In this document: piece after piece, positions 15,868 to 24,911 of the stretch
Numbering within the stretch: position 1 is the first letter of the stretch
Layout: each line of letters begins with the position of its first letter
DNA from: CAYZJR01 sp964503045
Lineage (GTDB): Bacteria; Cyanobacteriota; Vampirovibrionia; Obscuribacterales; Obscuribacteraceae
Assembly (NCBI GenBank): GCA_964503045.1
Contig: CAZCZI010000020.1
Coordinates: forward strand, 1-64,000
Length of the DNA: 64,000 nt
Direction: 5' to 3'
Notes under the pieces: model-generated
The model's database searches: none
Told to the model about the DNA's origin: nothing
What the model saw: only the letters and a program-made list of their open reading frames with translations
Translations under genes and position numbers: made by a program

Positions 15868-16857
15868 TCAAATACTGGTTCTGACCCGCGTTTCTGCCGC
15901 CGGCAAAGAATCGCTTGATTGCTCGCTCGAAAGCTCGAGTTCGTTGCGTTTGATCTCTGCCACCAAATAGAGCGGCCGTCTCCGCAGTTCCACATACATA
16001 AGCGCGAGATATGCGCCGATGATTGCAACTCCACTCATTATGATTCCACCAACGAGTAGGAGCATACAGGCAATGGTGCGGCTATCAAATACTGTGGGTG
16101 GAACAAAATAAAGTATCGGCGCAGCAATGAGCATCAGAACCGCCCAAACCCACATGTATCGCAGCGGTGCCGTCGTCGACGTGAGCAGCGCAAACATCGC
16201 CAACTTAAACAGTTGCGAGTAGTTGTAACCACTCAATCCCGCCGTTCTGCCACTTCGCTCGAAATCAATGACTGAATGCTTGAATCCAAGCCAAGGCACC
16301 ATAACGCGCAAGAATCTGTTCAGTTCCGGCACGGTCAACAAGACATTTACGGCGCGCCGGCTCATCAAGCGAAATTCGCCGCTATCAAGCACGATGCGCT
16401 GCTCCGACACTCGGTCGAGCAATCGATAAAACCAGCTCGCCAACCAGCTTCGCAAAGGCCCGTCATGTCGTTTGACTTGCCGCGTAAATACAATATCTGC
16501 ACCTGCTTTCCACGATGCAATCATCTGTGGTATCAGCTCCGGTGGATCCTGCAAATCAGAATCCATGTTGACCACAACCATGCCCTGAGAATGCGCCATT
16601 CCGGCGGATATTGCCGCCTGCTCGCCAAAATTGCGCGACAAGACGACGACTTGAACGTTTTTTGTTGCGCGAACGACCTCATCGATGGCACGCTTGCATT
16701 CGTCACGACTACCGTCGTCTACAAAAATTAATTCAAATGCGAGCCTCTCAGCTTCTAAGACTCGAGAAACTCTTTTGGCTAGTTCTTTGAGATTGCCTGC
16801 AGCTTCGTTGTAAACAGGTACAACTACTGAGACATCGGGCACGCACTGCAAAAACAC
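15868..16857 (-). CDS. GT2 family glycosyltransferase (DPM1/GtrB-like) with two membrane segments
   Basis: A 329-residue protein with a GT-A glycosyltransferase domain (VVVPVYNEAAG, FVDDGSRD, NMDSDLQDPPELI) and two C-terminal transmembrane segments near residues 230-290. This is the layout of GtrB/ArnC/YkcC proteins, which move a sugar from a nucleotide donor to polyprenyl phosphate at the inner membrane. The lipid-linked sugar would feed GT-C transferases such as the one at 17868. It diverges from the methyltransferase gene across a 211-nt spacer. Confidence 0.9.
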   Translation of the reverse strand: MFLQCVPDVSVVVPVYNEAAGNLKELAKRVSRVLEAERLAFELIFVDDGSRDECKRAIDEVVRATKNVQVVVLSRNFGEQAAISAGMAHSQGMVVVNMDSDLQDPPELIPQMIASWKAGADIVFTRQVKRHDGPLRSWLASWFYRLLDRVSEQRIVLDSGEFRLMSRRAVNVLLTVPELNRFLRVMVPWLGFKHSVIDFERSGRTAGLSGYNYSQLFKLAMFALLTSTTAPLRYMWVWAVLMLIAAPILYFVPPTVFDSRTIACMLLLVGGIIMSGVAIIGAYLALMYVELRRRPLYLVAEIKRNELELSSEQSSDSLPAAETRVRTSI

Positions 16858-17068
16858 TGTCTCCTCATATACAGAGCATTATCCAAGAGATCGCACATGT
16901 AATGAGGTAGGTTAGAAAGCTATTAAACTCGACGCGGAGTCGCCCAGTCCCCGCGCCCTTGTTGCTTGGCGCTTTCAGCGCCTAACCTGACGCAATCCGA
17001 GTTCCATGTGACAAGCTTTATACTTGTGCTGACGATGCGTTTCGACATCAGGCGGCAGCCAGGGCACA

Positions 17069-17842
17069 ATGGAAACGAGCGAATACGAAAACATATTCCG
17101 CAACGAAGAACGGCATTTCTTCTACCTTTCCGTACGTGAGAATCTCGCCAAGTTTCTGGAATCATCCATCCCGAAAACCAACGCGAAATTGCTTGATGCC
17201 GGCTGCGGCACCGGCGGTTTCCTGAGATACTTATCAAAATTCGGTGACGTCACAGGCATCGATCTAAGTGACACAGCGCTTGAATACGCGCGTAAGAACG
17301 GCTTGAACTGTCAAAAAGCGTCGATCGAATCACTGCCATTCGCCGACAAAACTTTCGATGCGGTAACCTGCGTCGACGTTATCTATCACATGAATGTCGG
17401 CAGCGAAATTGCCGCTTTGAAGGAACTATCGAGAGTCTTGAAACCCAATGGTGTATTGGCAATGCGGGTTCCGGCCTTCGAGTGCTTGCTCTCGACACAT
17501 GACGTAACGGTGCAAACACGAAAGCGCTACCAGACTTCCGAAATCAAAAACTTCCTGGAAGCAGCCGAACTTCAGATAGAACGCCTATCTTACTGCCATG
17601 CCTCTCTGTTCCTTCCCGCTTTCATAAAGGCTCAACTTGAGCGCTTAAAACCAAAATCGAGTCACTCGGGAGTCGAGGAAACTTCAAACATCGTCAACAG
17701 CGTACTCACTTCAGTGCTCAGAGCTGAGAATGCGCTAATGCACGCCGGTTTGGATTTTCCGTTTGGTCTGGGAATCATTGCAATCGCCCGAAAGCCTCAG
17801 ACTGCGTGTATCACCCAGCCATTAAAGAACGTGCCTATATAA
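17069..17842 (+). CDS. class I SAM-dependent methyltransferase
   Basis: A 257-residue methyltransferase with motif I LLDAGCGTGG (residues 41-50), the acidic end of strand 2 in VTGIDLSD, and motif IV/post-I DAVTCVDVIYHM. It belongs to the large UbiE/COQ5-like methyltransferase-11 group. The substrate is not defined. Next to the lipid-linked sugar synthase and the GT-C protein, it may modify a glycan or its lipid carrier. An AGGG lies a few bases before ATG 17069. Confidence 0.88.
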   Translation: METSEYENIFRNEERHFFYLSVRENLAKFLESSIPKTNAKLLDAGCGTGGFLRYLSKFGDVTGIDLSDTALEYARKNGLNCQKASIESLPFADKTFDAVTCVDVIYHMNVGSEIAALKELSRVLKPNGVLAMRVPAFECLLSTHDVTVQTRKRYQTSEIKNFLEAAELQIERLSYCHASLFLPAFIKAQLERLKPKSSHSGVEETSNIVNSVLTSVLRAENALMHAGLDFPFGLGIIAIARKPQTACITQPLKNVPI

Positions 17843-17867
17843 CTATTGGCAAGTTGGATACCATTTC

Positions 17868-20810
17868 TTGGCTTTAGGCTTAGTGTCCCGTTCGATTTTC
17901 GGATTCACCAGATGGAACGGTAGGGTGCATTTAGTGCGAACCCCAGATGCAACATCTCTAACTTCAAATGTCGCGACTGCAACGAAGCCGCGACAAGAGT
18001 CAGCAACGCATCCAACAGTTAGAACCAAGTCTGCCTATCGGCGGCTGCTCGTTCTAGTGTTCGTCGCGGCCCTCGCAATTCGTATTTCGCATGTCCTTCC
18101 AATCGAACACCGCATATGGTGCTCCGGCGATGCATACAATTACCTTGTCACTGGTCATGGTCTTCTTCGTGCTGCTACCGACAGCAGCGCCAGAGATGCC
18201 TTCATCAAGTCGCTCGACGAAGCAAAATCCGCGCCAGGTCCGCTTCCCGAATCACAAAAGCTGGTTGACCGGTTGCAGATCGATGGTCCGGTTTATCCCA
18301 CGTACCTCGCAGCTGCGCTTTGGGTAAGCGGCGCATCGAAAGACTCTTTCGACCAAGCGAAGGTCGGTGTGACTCTGTGCAACGCAGTTGTCGACTCAGT
18401 TTCTTGCGTCCTTCTTGCAGCAGCGGCGACACTTCTTTTCAATCCGACTATCGGAATCTTCTCCGGAGTTCTTTTGGCGCTCTATCCCGGCGCTGTGATA
18501 AACACGCAGCAGTGCCTGAGCGAACCGTTCGCCATGTTTCTCACGATCGCCTGGTTGTTGTGCGCCTTTTCATCAATACTGAAGCCAAACACGGGCATCC
18601 GAACATTAGCAACAAACTTCTTGCTCGGTATCACAACCGGTGCCTTGTTTCTTGCCAAATCCGCGAACATTTTACTGGTTCCTTTGCTGGTCATAACCGC
18701 AGCCATCGCGCTGTCCCGCCCCAAGCGAACGAATCGGAGCAACCTCGCTCGTGTTTTGATTCCAGCCCTCACTGGACTCTGTTTGACGCTACTTCCCTGG
18801 CTACTTTTCAATCATCAGGTCACAGGAAATTGGAGCCTTGTAATCGACCGCGTGCCTGGTTGCAATCTCCTGTACGCCAACAGCATCAGATCGGATGGTT
18901 GGGAAACCTTCCCTGATGCCACGCCATGGGCTACGAGCTTTATAGACAATGTGACGATGCTTCAGCGCACGTTTGCTGAAGATCCTGCCGCCTTTATGAG
19001 CCTGCAAATTCGCAAAGTTGCTCGTATGTTCGGCAGCGTTTGGAACGAATTTGCATACCCCATCCTCGGCATCGGCTACAACGAACAAACAATCGCGCAT
19101 CGGCTGCTGCTACTGTTCTCGCTGGCAGGATTTCTACGCCTTCTGATGTCGGCAGCGTCCGCGCCGGCACACCAACAACCGACAGACGAGCCCGAAATCA
19201 AAAGACTCGCCTGCGCCGCACTGCTTTTTGCAGTTATCGCTTTTCATTTGATTTACGTGCCTTTTGAGGCAATGCCACGCTACGTGCTGCCCGCCATGCC
19301 CGCAGTCATATTGTTTGCTGCCTTTGGAGTTGCCGAAGCATTTGCATCAAGCAAACGCAGCCAACTTGTGCAGCTCGTCCTTGCTGCCACATCCATTTCG
19401 GCTCTGTGCCTTACACCTGCAATTTGCACAGGCACCGCAGCACTCCTGCCCGGGTTGACCTGGTTGGGTCCTTGGGTAAGCGCAACCTTTGCGGCAACTT
19501 GCGTTATCTTGTCCATTAAGTCTGGATTGTCTGCCGTAACAAACAATGAACAAGCAAAACGGAAGCATTGGAAAATGGTGTCACTGGCAATGGCAGCCGT
19601 GGTAACAATCAGCACGTTCGTCGCCGTCGTTTCGAAGAAAAGTTGGACGGAATGGCAGACCACACTTACCGGTGCTGATGATGTTTTGCAGTCACTGACT
19701 CTCCCAAAACTCTCGCCGCGGCAGTTTGCAGGTACCTCATTCATCATCATGGATATCACAAGCGAGGAATTGGCACCGCAAGTTTCAGTTGAAGTAAACT
19801 GCCACAAAAGCGCTGAACCGCCAATTCCATTTGCAGCATTGCTCAGAAACAACAAAGACATCTTAAATGGTTTGTTCACATGGCAAGCAGCATCAGGTCG
19901 TGAGTCGCGCTCATTCAGACAATGGTGGTGCGTTCCAATCAAAACAGAGTGGTTGCACTTCGGGCAGTCCAACGATATCATCGTACGAGCTTCCGGCGGG
20001 GCTCCAATCACGCTATTTGGCGACTTCCCAAGGGAGGGCGGTCCAGATAAAAACAATTATCTGCCCTCGTTTTTCACCTTTTCCCACAATGGTGGTTATG
20101 CATCGATTCAGCGAGGCGATGCTAGGGTAATGGAACGATTTCATAACCTCGAAAATGCAGAGTCAACTGGACCACATGGTGTCGAACTCGCCCCCGGCGA
20201 TCTTTCACCGAGTGCTGGAATTCAAACCGGAGTTTATCGAATTCGTGTTGCCTGCCTGAAGAATACAGGACCAGGATTAGCCAATGGGGCAGCATCGACA
20301 TCTGAATCGTCGCTCGACTCAAAACCACTCACGCAAATCTCGCTGTGCGGCTCGCAACCACATACGGTGACAGGCAACGACCCTGCCTCCATGTTTCCAT
20401 CGCATTCGACCGCGACGTTGCCACCCAATCTTCGCACCGGCACCCGATTCCAGGTATCTGCCGAACTTCAAAACAGAGGATCATCACAATCGGCTTATTT
20501 GAACGTCTTATTCCGTTCCTCCCAAAATCCGAAATCTGAATGGCATGCATTTTGGCAGCCGGCGCAGGTCGACCTCGACAACAAGTGGCAATCACTGACC
20601 TTCTGCGATGTTATCCCGGACAATCTCATTGACTCAAAAGATATCTCTGTAAGACTGGTTGTTTCGCCGTATCAACCAGAGCTTATCTACACCAACAGAA
20701 AGAAGGCACTTCACTCGAAGGTATTGGTGCGCAATGTTCAACTGACTTTACGACCACCACTTGATCCTCACGTGTATGAGTCAAGCCCATCGTCTTGGTC
20801 GGTGTTTTAA
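17868..20810 (+). CDS. large GT-C fold membrane glycosyltransferase (ArnT/PMT-like)
   Basis: Up to 980 residues. About twelve transmembrane segments occupy residues ~55-590, with an acidic first outer loop (SGDAYNYL) typical of polyprenyl-phosphate-dependent GT-C transferases. A soluble C-terminal domain of ~380 residues is probably periplasmic. It is paralogous to the protein at 37495 (shared RVPGCNL...DGWETFP and YVPFEAMPRYVLPAMPA). It would move a sugar from a lipid carrier onto an external acceptor. The start is uncertain: TTG 17868 is the longest, with GTG 17883, 17925 or 17934 possible; no in-frame ATG occurs before the first membrane segment. Confidence 0.8.
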   Translation: MALGLVSRSIFGFTRWNGRVHLVRTPDATSLTSNVATATKPRQESATHPTVRTKSAYRRLLVLVFVAALAIRISHVLPIEHRIWCSGDAYNYLVTGHGLLRAATDSSARDAFIKSLDEAKSAPGPLPESQKLVDRLQIDGPVYPTYLAAALWVSGASKDSFDQAKVGVTLCNAVVDSVSCVLLAAAATLLFNPTIGIFSGVLLALYPGAVINTQQCLSEPFAMFLTIAWLLCAFSSILKPNTGIRTLATNFLLGITTGALFLAKSANILLVPLLVITAAIALSRPKRTNRSNLARVLIPALTGLCLTLLPWLLFNHQVTGNWSLVIDRVPGCNLLYANSIRSDGWETFPDATPWATSFIDNVTMLQRTFAEDPAAFMSLQIRKVARMFGSVWNEFAYPILGIGYNEQTIAHRLLLLFSLAGFLRLLMSAASAPAHQQPTDEPEIKRLACAALLFAVIAFHLIYVPFEAMPRYVLPAMPAVILFAAFGVAEAFASSKRSQLVQLVLAATSISALCLTPAICTGTAALLPGLTWLGPWVSATFAATCVILSIKSGLSAVTNNEQAKRKHWKMVSLAMAAVVTISTFVAVVSKKSWTEWQTTLTGADDVLQSLTLPKLSPRQFAGTSFIIMDITSEELAPQVSVEVNCHKSAEPPIPFAALLRNNKDILNGLFTWQAASGRESRSFRQWWCVPIKTEWLHFGQSNDIIVRASGGAPITLFGDFPREGGPDKNNYLPSFFTFSHNGGYASIQRGDARVMERFHNLENAESTGPHGVELAPGDLSPSAGIQTGVYRIRVACLKNTGPGLANGAASTSESSLDSKPLTQISLCGSQPHTVTGNDPASMFPSHSTATLPPNLRTGTRFQVSAELQNRGSSQSAYLNVLFRSSQNPKSEWHAFWQPAQVDLDNKWQSLTFCDVIPDNLIDSKDISVRLVVSPYQPELIYTNRKKALHSKVLVRNVQLTLRPPLDPHVYESSPSSWSVF

Positions 20811-20838
20811 AGGTCCCAAGGGTTTATGGTCTTCAACT

Positions 20839-21144
20839 TTAGCGCCTATCTTTGTCTCGACTTAAATTGAGCTCGACTCCCACCAGTGGTGAGTTCGCGA
20901 AAAACTGTACGATACCTCGAGAGCGGCACGATGAAGCTAGCATTGCCTCATATTGCTCGACTGGAATTACAACCGCTACACTCTTTCCTCGGCGAGTAAT
21001 TTGTTGAGGTCCTTCTGTCCGTGCAAGTCGAACAAGGTGACAAAGCTGTGCCTTCGCCTCCTGCAATTGCCACGTTCTAACAACTTTAGGAAAAGCGCGC
21101 CGCTTAGCGGTCCGATCTAGACCATAGTTGGCTAGTTCTGTCAT
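20839..21144 (-). CDS. Phd/YefM-type antitoxin without adjacent toxin
   Basis: A 101-residue protein of the Phd/YefM family. The core WQLQEAKAQLCHLVRLARTEGPQQITRRGKSVAVVIPVEQYEAM is the DNA-binding and dimerisation domain; the C-terminus (SPLVGVELNLSRDKD) is the toxin-binding tail typical of Phd partners of PIN or Fic-like toxins. ATG 21144 has AGGAGG 5 nt upstream. It sits 23 nt after hicB, and no toxin gene follows: the next gene downstream on this strand is far away. It may be an orphan antitoxin or a third gene of the hic operon. Confidence 0.85.
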   Translation of the reverse strand: MTELANYGLDRTAKRRAFPKVVRTWQLQEAKAQLCHLVRLARTEGPQQITRRGKSVAVVIPVEQYEAMLASSCRSRGIVQFFANSPLVGVELNLSRDKDRR

Positions 21145-21167
21145 ATGCACCTCCTATGTGCACGCCC

Positions 21168-21548
21168 TCACTTCGAGAGTAATTGTTGTATTCGCTGATG
21201 CGAAAGCCCCATCAACTTTCCTATGTCTCGAAGACTCAGTCCGAGATCGCTTGCAAGTAGTTTCGCCGTTTCGACAGTGCATTCGCCTAAACGAACCGCC
21301 TCAGCATCTGCACGCTTTCGCGCGTCCTCCAAATTGGTTAAAGACACCCGAATCTTCGCCGGCAGCCTTATATCGTCCAATAGTTCCGCGCTTTCTGAAT
21401 CGTCAACAAAGAGTGCAAGCGCCTCACGAATGCGTTGTCTAGCTTGATCAATTGTACGTCCTTGCGTGTGACAACCGCGAACTCCTTTTGCTGTGGCAAC
21501 CCACCACCCTGTATCGTCACGTTCGTATTTGATTACGTATGTATTCAT
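21168..21548 (-). CDS. hicB: HicB-family antitoxin
   Basis: A 126-residue antitoxin. The N-terminal domain is the partial RNase H-like HicB fold (YVIKYERDDTGWWVATAKGVRGCHTQG, then an amphipathic helix); the C-terminus is a helix-turn-helix (LGLSLRDIGKLMGLSHQRIQQLL) for operator binding. ATG 21548 overlaps the hicA stop as ATGA; a start at 21560 is also possible. It neutralises HicA and represses the operon, by family. Confidence 0.9.
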   Translation of the reverse strand: MNTYVIKYERDDTGWWVATAKGVRGCHTQGRTIDQARQRIREALALFVDDSESAELLDDIRLPAKIRVSLTNLEDARKRADAEAVRLGECTVETAKLLASDLGLSLRDIGKLMGLSHQRIQQLLSK

Positions 21549-21748
21549 AAGCTCAGCCATCCTTCTCTAAGACAGGGTTCAAGATCTCGTCGAATCTGAT
21601 TCAAAAGTCCAATCCCCAAATCCTCGCCCGCATGATCTGGCACAGTCGTTACACACTTTCCACATCTAACCCTCACATGAGAGCCACGGCGGCGCACCTC
21701 AATGCAATCTTTCCGCCGCAAGATTCGCAATAACTCTCTCGCTTTCAT
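21545..21748 (-). CDS. hicA: HicA-family mRNA interferase toxin
   Basis: A 67-residue toxin starting MKARELLRILRRKDC. The catalytic His is His24 in GSHVRVRC, on the double-stranded-RNA-binding-like fold. ATG 21748 is chosen over longer starts because HicA proteins are 60-80 residues and begin just before the first helix. HicA cleaves mRNA in ribosome-independent fashion when not bound by HicB. Confidence 0.9.
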   Translation of the reverse strand: MKARELLRILRRKDCIEVRRRGSHVRVRCGKCVTTVPDHAGEDLGIGLLNQIRRDLEPCLREGWLSL

Positions 21749-21766
21749 ATACCTTACCACCAATCC

Positions 21767-21782
21767 GTCTATTCGACTAGAC
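21767..21782 (-). promoter_or_regulatory. inverted repeat upstream of hicA (candidate operator)
   Basis: GTCTA-TTCGAC-TAGAC lies 19 nt upstream of the hicA start codon, where HicB operators usually lie. Confidence 0.5.
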
Positions 21783-21981
21783 ACTTTGCCAATCAGAGAC
21801 AACCCAGACGTCTTGCGCCCTGGCGTTGCACTTCCTAATACAAGAACGTTCAAGCACAGCAAAAAGTTCAATCGAGCGAGCAGATTTAAGCTTGGACTTA
21901 GTAAAAGCAAAGGTTTCCGACCACGATTCAGAAATCTCGCCAGGTATGCAAAAATCTACTTCACCCCACCCAGAGGCCAAG

Positions 21982-22833
21982 ATGGAAAGTTACGAGCTCA
22001 CCAAAGTAAACATCCGGGGCTTATCGAATTCATTCATTCTTGAATCAGATAGCGTCGATCAATTTTTGGTAGAACCGGGAAGATTGCTCTTCGGTTACGA
22101 GCGGCAGAAAGTCGCCTTTACCAGCACCGTCAGCTGGCTGGCAGCAATGCGTGAGCAAACCTTCTTTCCGAAGAACCCAATGGAGTTGTGCACAGTTACG
22201 GTAATGGCAGAAGGCGCAGGACACAATTTGTCAGGAGCACTATCTACAGTGCTTGGCTCCGAAACTATTTATCGCGGCGATAATTGGATCGGCGTCAGTC
22301 GCTTTGCGCTTCCCACGCGCGCCAAAGAAGGCTACATCGACTTTGACGCAAAAGTGAACTATGTGCGCCTCCATTCGATTGCTCCCGTATGGTGCATGCT
22401 CGATACCGTTGCCACCGGAGCAACTTTGGTTCGTGGATTGGAAGGCGCTTTCCATAATGCAAAGGAAAAACCAAAGCGCATCATCATGGGTACTCCGGCA
22501 GGCAGTGTCGTCGGTATGCGCAAGCTCGAAGATTTATGCAAGACTGAAGGCGTCGAATTTATTTGCACCTTCTTCGGCGCCGCATTCGGTCTCTGGGATG
22601 ACGGCACGGGGCTGCCCTGGTGCCACCCTGAAACTGTACTTTCAGGTACACCGCGCGGCAAAAAGAATCGTGCTCGCGCCGGTGAAATCTTCAATGAGCA
22701 TCCTGCATTCTGCTCTGTCGGTGACTGCTCAGCGAACTTCTTCGACGTTCAAGTGGCGCTCGACAATCTAGTTGAAGAAGAAGAAAAACTTGGTTGGAAA
22801 TTGCCAATCCGCAAAGCAAGCACAATTGCGTAG
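21982..22833 (+). CDS. phosphoribosyltransferase-like protein
   Basis: A 283-residue protein from ATG 21982, with GAGG 6 nt upstream; an ATG at 21826 gives an unlikely extension. The PRPP-binding-type motif reads LDTVATGATLVRG (about residues 140-152), and MGTPAGSVVGMRKLED and TFFGAAFGLWDDGTGLPW follow. The order resembles type I phosphoribosyltransferases (uracil PRTase-like), but the canonical DD of the PRPP loop is D-T here, and the N-terminal 120 residues are not recognised. Substrate unknown. It is divergent from hicAB. Confidence 0.55.
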   Translation: MESYELTKVNIRGLSNSFILESDSVDQFLVEPGRLLFGYERQKVAFTSTVSWLAAMREQTFFPKNPMELCTVTVMAEGAGHNLSGALSTVLGSETIYRGDNWIGVSRFALPTRAKEGYIDFDAKVNYVRLHSIAPVWCMLDTVATGATLVRGLEGAFHNAKEKPKRIIMGTPAGSVVGMRKLEDLCKTEGVEFICTFFGAAFGLWDDGTGLPWCHPETVLSGTPRGKKNRARAGEIFNEHPAFCSVGDCSANFFDVQVALDNLVEEEEKLGWKLPIRKASTIA

Positions 22834-22915
22834 GTAGATAGATCAACTCAACATCATCTGCGCTTGATTTCATCGACTGTTTGAAAAAAAATGCCGAAAC
22901 ACCTATCATGCGCAG

Positions 22916-23707
22916 ATGAGTTCATGGCTTGAGTGTTTCCTTATCATTGGTCTGAGCACGGTGCTCTCAGTAGCGGGCATGTGCTTGGTGCGCAAAAGAG
23001 TCTCGCGCGCAGCCCTTGAAGCCTGTCATGAAGTTGCAGGCTTCTTACTCGCGATTGTCGGTACTCTCTATGCAATCTTAGTTGGCATGATTGTCGTCAG
23101 CTCGCAGGCAAAAGTCGATCAGGCAAGTGCAATGGCCGTAAGCGAGTCAAACACGCTTTCGAACATGTTTCACTTGTCCAATACATTTTCTCAGCCATCC
23201 AAGCATGAGATTCGGCAATCCATACATGCTTATGCAGAAGCCGCTTTCGCACAAGACTGGTCGAAAGTAGAAGAAGGATTGGAGAAAGAGGAAACTGTCG
23301 CGCCCTATCGCAGCCTTTGGAAAGCGGTTACCGGATTTAAACCTGAGGGTGAGAATCAAAAAGAGTGCTATTCCCTCATGCTGGAAAATTTGGAAGAACT
23401 CTCGTCATCCAGAAAATATAGAATGGTAGCGGCTAAAGGCACATTGCCTCCGGTTCTGTGGGCGGTGCTGATAGCGGGCGGAATCATGATTGTGCTGTTC
23501 ACCTATTTCTTTTTCCTTGAGAGTTTGCTCGCTCAAATACTTATGACGGCCTGCGTGGCAATTTTTCTGTCGATGAATGTGTATCTAATCTACATTTGTC
23601 AGAATCCCTATCGTCCAGAGTTAGGCGCTAAGGATGCGGGATTCGGATTCAGTTTTACTCCCAACTGGTTTATAGACGAAACGCCTCAAGAGGAAAAGAA
23701 ACAGTGA
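22916..23707 (+). CDS. DUF4239 (bestrophin-like) membrane protein
   Basis: A 263-residue protein with two N-terminal hydrophobic segments (residues ~6-25 and 41-62), a soluble helical middle and two C-terminal segments (~180-230). The pattern EVAGFLLAIVGTLYAILVGMIVVSS is typical of DUF4239, a family distantly like bestrophin channels. Function unproven. Its stop overlaps the GTG start of the serine hydrolase by 4 nt, so the two are translationally coupled. Confidence 0.8.
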   Translation: MSSWLECFLIIGLSTVLSVAGMCLVRKRVSRAALEACHEVAGFLLAIVGTLYAILVGMIVVSSQAKVDQASAMAVSESNTLSNMFHLSNTFSQPSKHEIRQSIHAYAEAAFAQDWSKVEEGLEKEETVAPYRSLWKAVTGFKPEGENQKECYSLMLENLEELSSSRKYRMVAAKGTLPPVLWAVLIAGGIMIVLFTYFFFLESLLAQILMTACVAIFLSMNVYLIYICQNPYRPELGAKDAGFGFSFTPNWFIDETPQEEKKQ

Positions 23708-24897
23708 AAGCTAATTTAATAGGCACGGCAATAGTTTCACTGTTCTTAACTCAATCTTCCTTTTCGCCAACGCTCGCGCAAAACACAATCTCGAACAGCC
23801 CTCCGCCAACCGCTGAAGCAAGCGCCCAGAATACCGATTCGATAGAAGCACGCCTTAGGCAAGTTGACGCAATGGTTTGCGATCAAATGAGCAAATTGAA
23901 CATGCCTGCATATTGCCTGACCGTAATCAAGTCAGGAAAAGTCGTTTTCCATAAACCCTATGGTCTCGCCAATATCGAGCAAAAGGTTGCCACCGCGAAT
24001 GATACCGTTTTTGGTCTTGCCTCTCTGACAAAAACTTTTACAGCTTTGACGCTATTGTCGTTGGTAGACAAAGGTTTGGTAGGACTTGACGACCCTCTGT
24101 CAAAGTATCTCGATGGACTCACGCCAGAGTACGGTCAATTGACAATAAGACAGTTGGCTTCGATGACTGCAGGCGTTCCTTCAAAACTATCGCAAGAGGT
24201 TCTTTGGAAAGATCAACTACCCATTCTCCTCAGCACTCCGCTAAAGTCACAGCCAGGCTCGGCCTTTCTATATTCCAATTTCAGTTACAGACTGATTGGT
24301 TCTGTGATCACCAAAGTTACTTCCCGTCCCTATCTTGAGGTGGTGAAGGAAACAATCCTTGCGCCTCTATATATGACGAGCACGGCAACAACAGTTTTGC
24401 TGCAACCAACAGGACGTGTTGCCCAAGGTTATGGAGACAACCAGGGACAAGGACCAGTTCATCCCATCGAATATAAAAATCCGGCGATCTCCTTTTCAGC
24501 TGGAATGCTTGCGAGCACCAACGATGACTTAGTCAATTACGTGTTCGGGCTTATGTCAGGCAAAATGCTTTCGCCGGCCGGTTATCAAACACTTTGGTAC
24601 AACCGTCCAGCCCTCAGCACAGGACAGCCCTCTAAATGGGCATTCGGATGGGCAGCCGGTCCCAATCCAACCTTTGGTGGGAAGCACTCGGTAATGATGA
24701 ATGGTGGCACACCAGGGGTAGCATCTACAATCATCATTATTCCGGAAGAAAAGTCGGCAGTGATCGCGCTGTGCAACTTGCGTAAGCCCCCTGTCTACAA
24801 AGTTGCAAAAATGGCTGCAAAACTCGCTTTCGGCAATGCCAATGATCAAGCTCCAGAGGAAGAAGAACAACAACACTCTGAAGCAGAATCAGACTGA
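23704..24897 (+). CDS. secreted serine hydrolase, class C beta-lactamase family
   Basis: A 397-residue protein with signal peptide (residues 1-26) and a beta-lactamase/D-alanyl-D-alanine-carboxypeptidase-like fold. Motif 1 is S107-L-T-K110 and motif 2 is Y190-S-N192. Motif 3 appears as NGGTPG (near 334) in place of KTG, as in many esterase-type members. The short C-terminal tail is acidic. It probably hydrolyses a peptide or ester bond in the periplasm; a true beta-lactamase role is not indicated. GTG start overlaps the upstream stop. Confidence 0.85.
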   Translation: MKANLIGTAIVSLFLTQSSFSPTLAQNTISNSPPPTAEASAQNTDSIEARLRQVDAMVCDQMSKLNMPAYCLTVIKSGKVVFHKPYGLANIEQKVATANDTVFGLASLTKTFTALTLLSLVDKGLVGLDDPLSKYLDGLTPEYGQLTIRQLASMTAGVPSKLSQEVLWKDQLPILLSTPLKSQPGSAFLYSNFSYRLIGSVITKVTSRPYLEVVKETILAPLYMTSTATTVLLQPTGRVAQGYGDNQGQGPVHPIEYKNPAISFSAGMLASTNDDLVNYVFGLMSGKMLSPAGYQTLWYNRPALSTGQPSKWAFGWAAGPNPTFGGKHSVMMNGGTPGVASTIIIIPEEKSAVIALCNLRKPPVYKVAKMAAKLAFGNANDQAPEEEEQQHSEAESD

Positions 24898-24911
24898 TTA
24901 CTCTTCGAGCT

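Noticed and set aside
19280..20056. 258-residue minus-strand frame inside the GT-C gene
   Set aside because: Antisense to a well-supported gene and without recognisable domains.
23704..24897. class C beta-lactamase resistance gene
   Set aside because: It has SxxK and YxN motifs, but the third motif and length fit the broad serine hydrolase/esterase group; resistance cannot be claimed.
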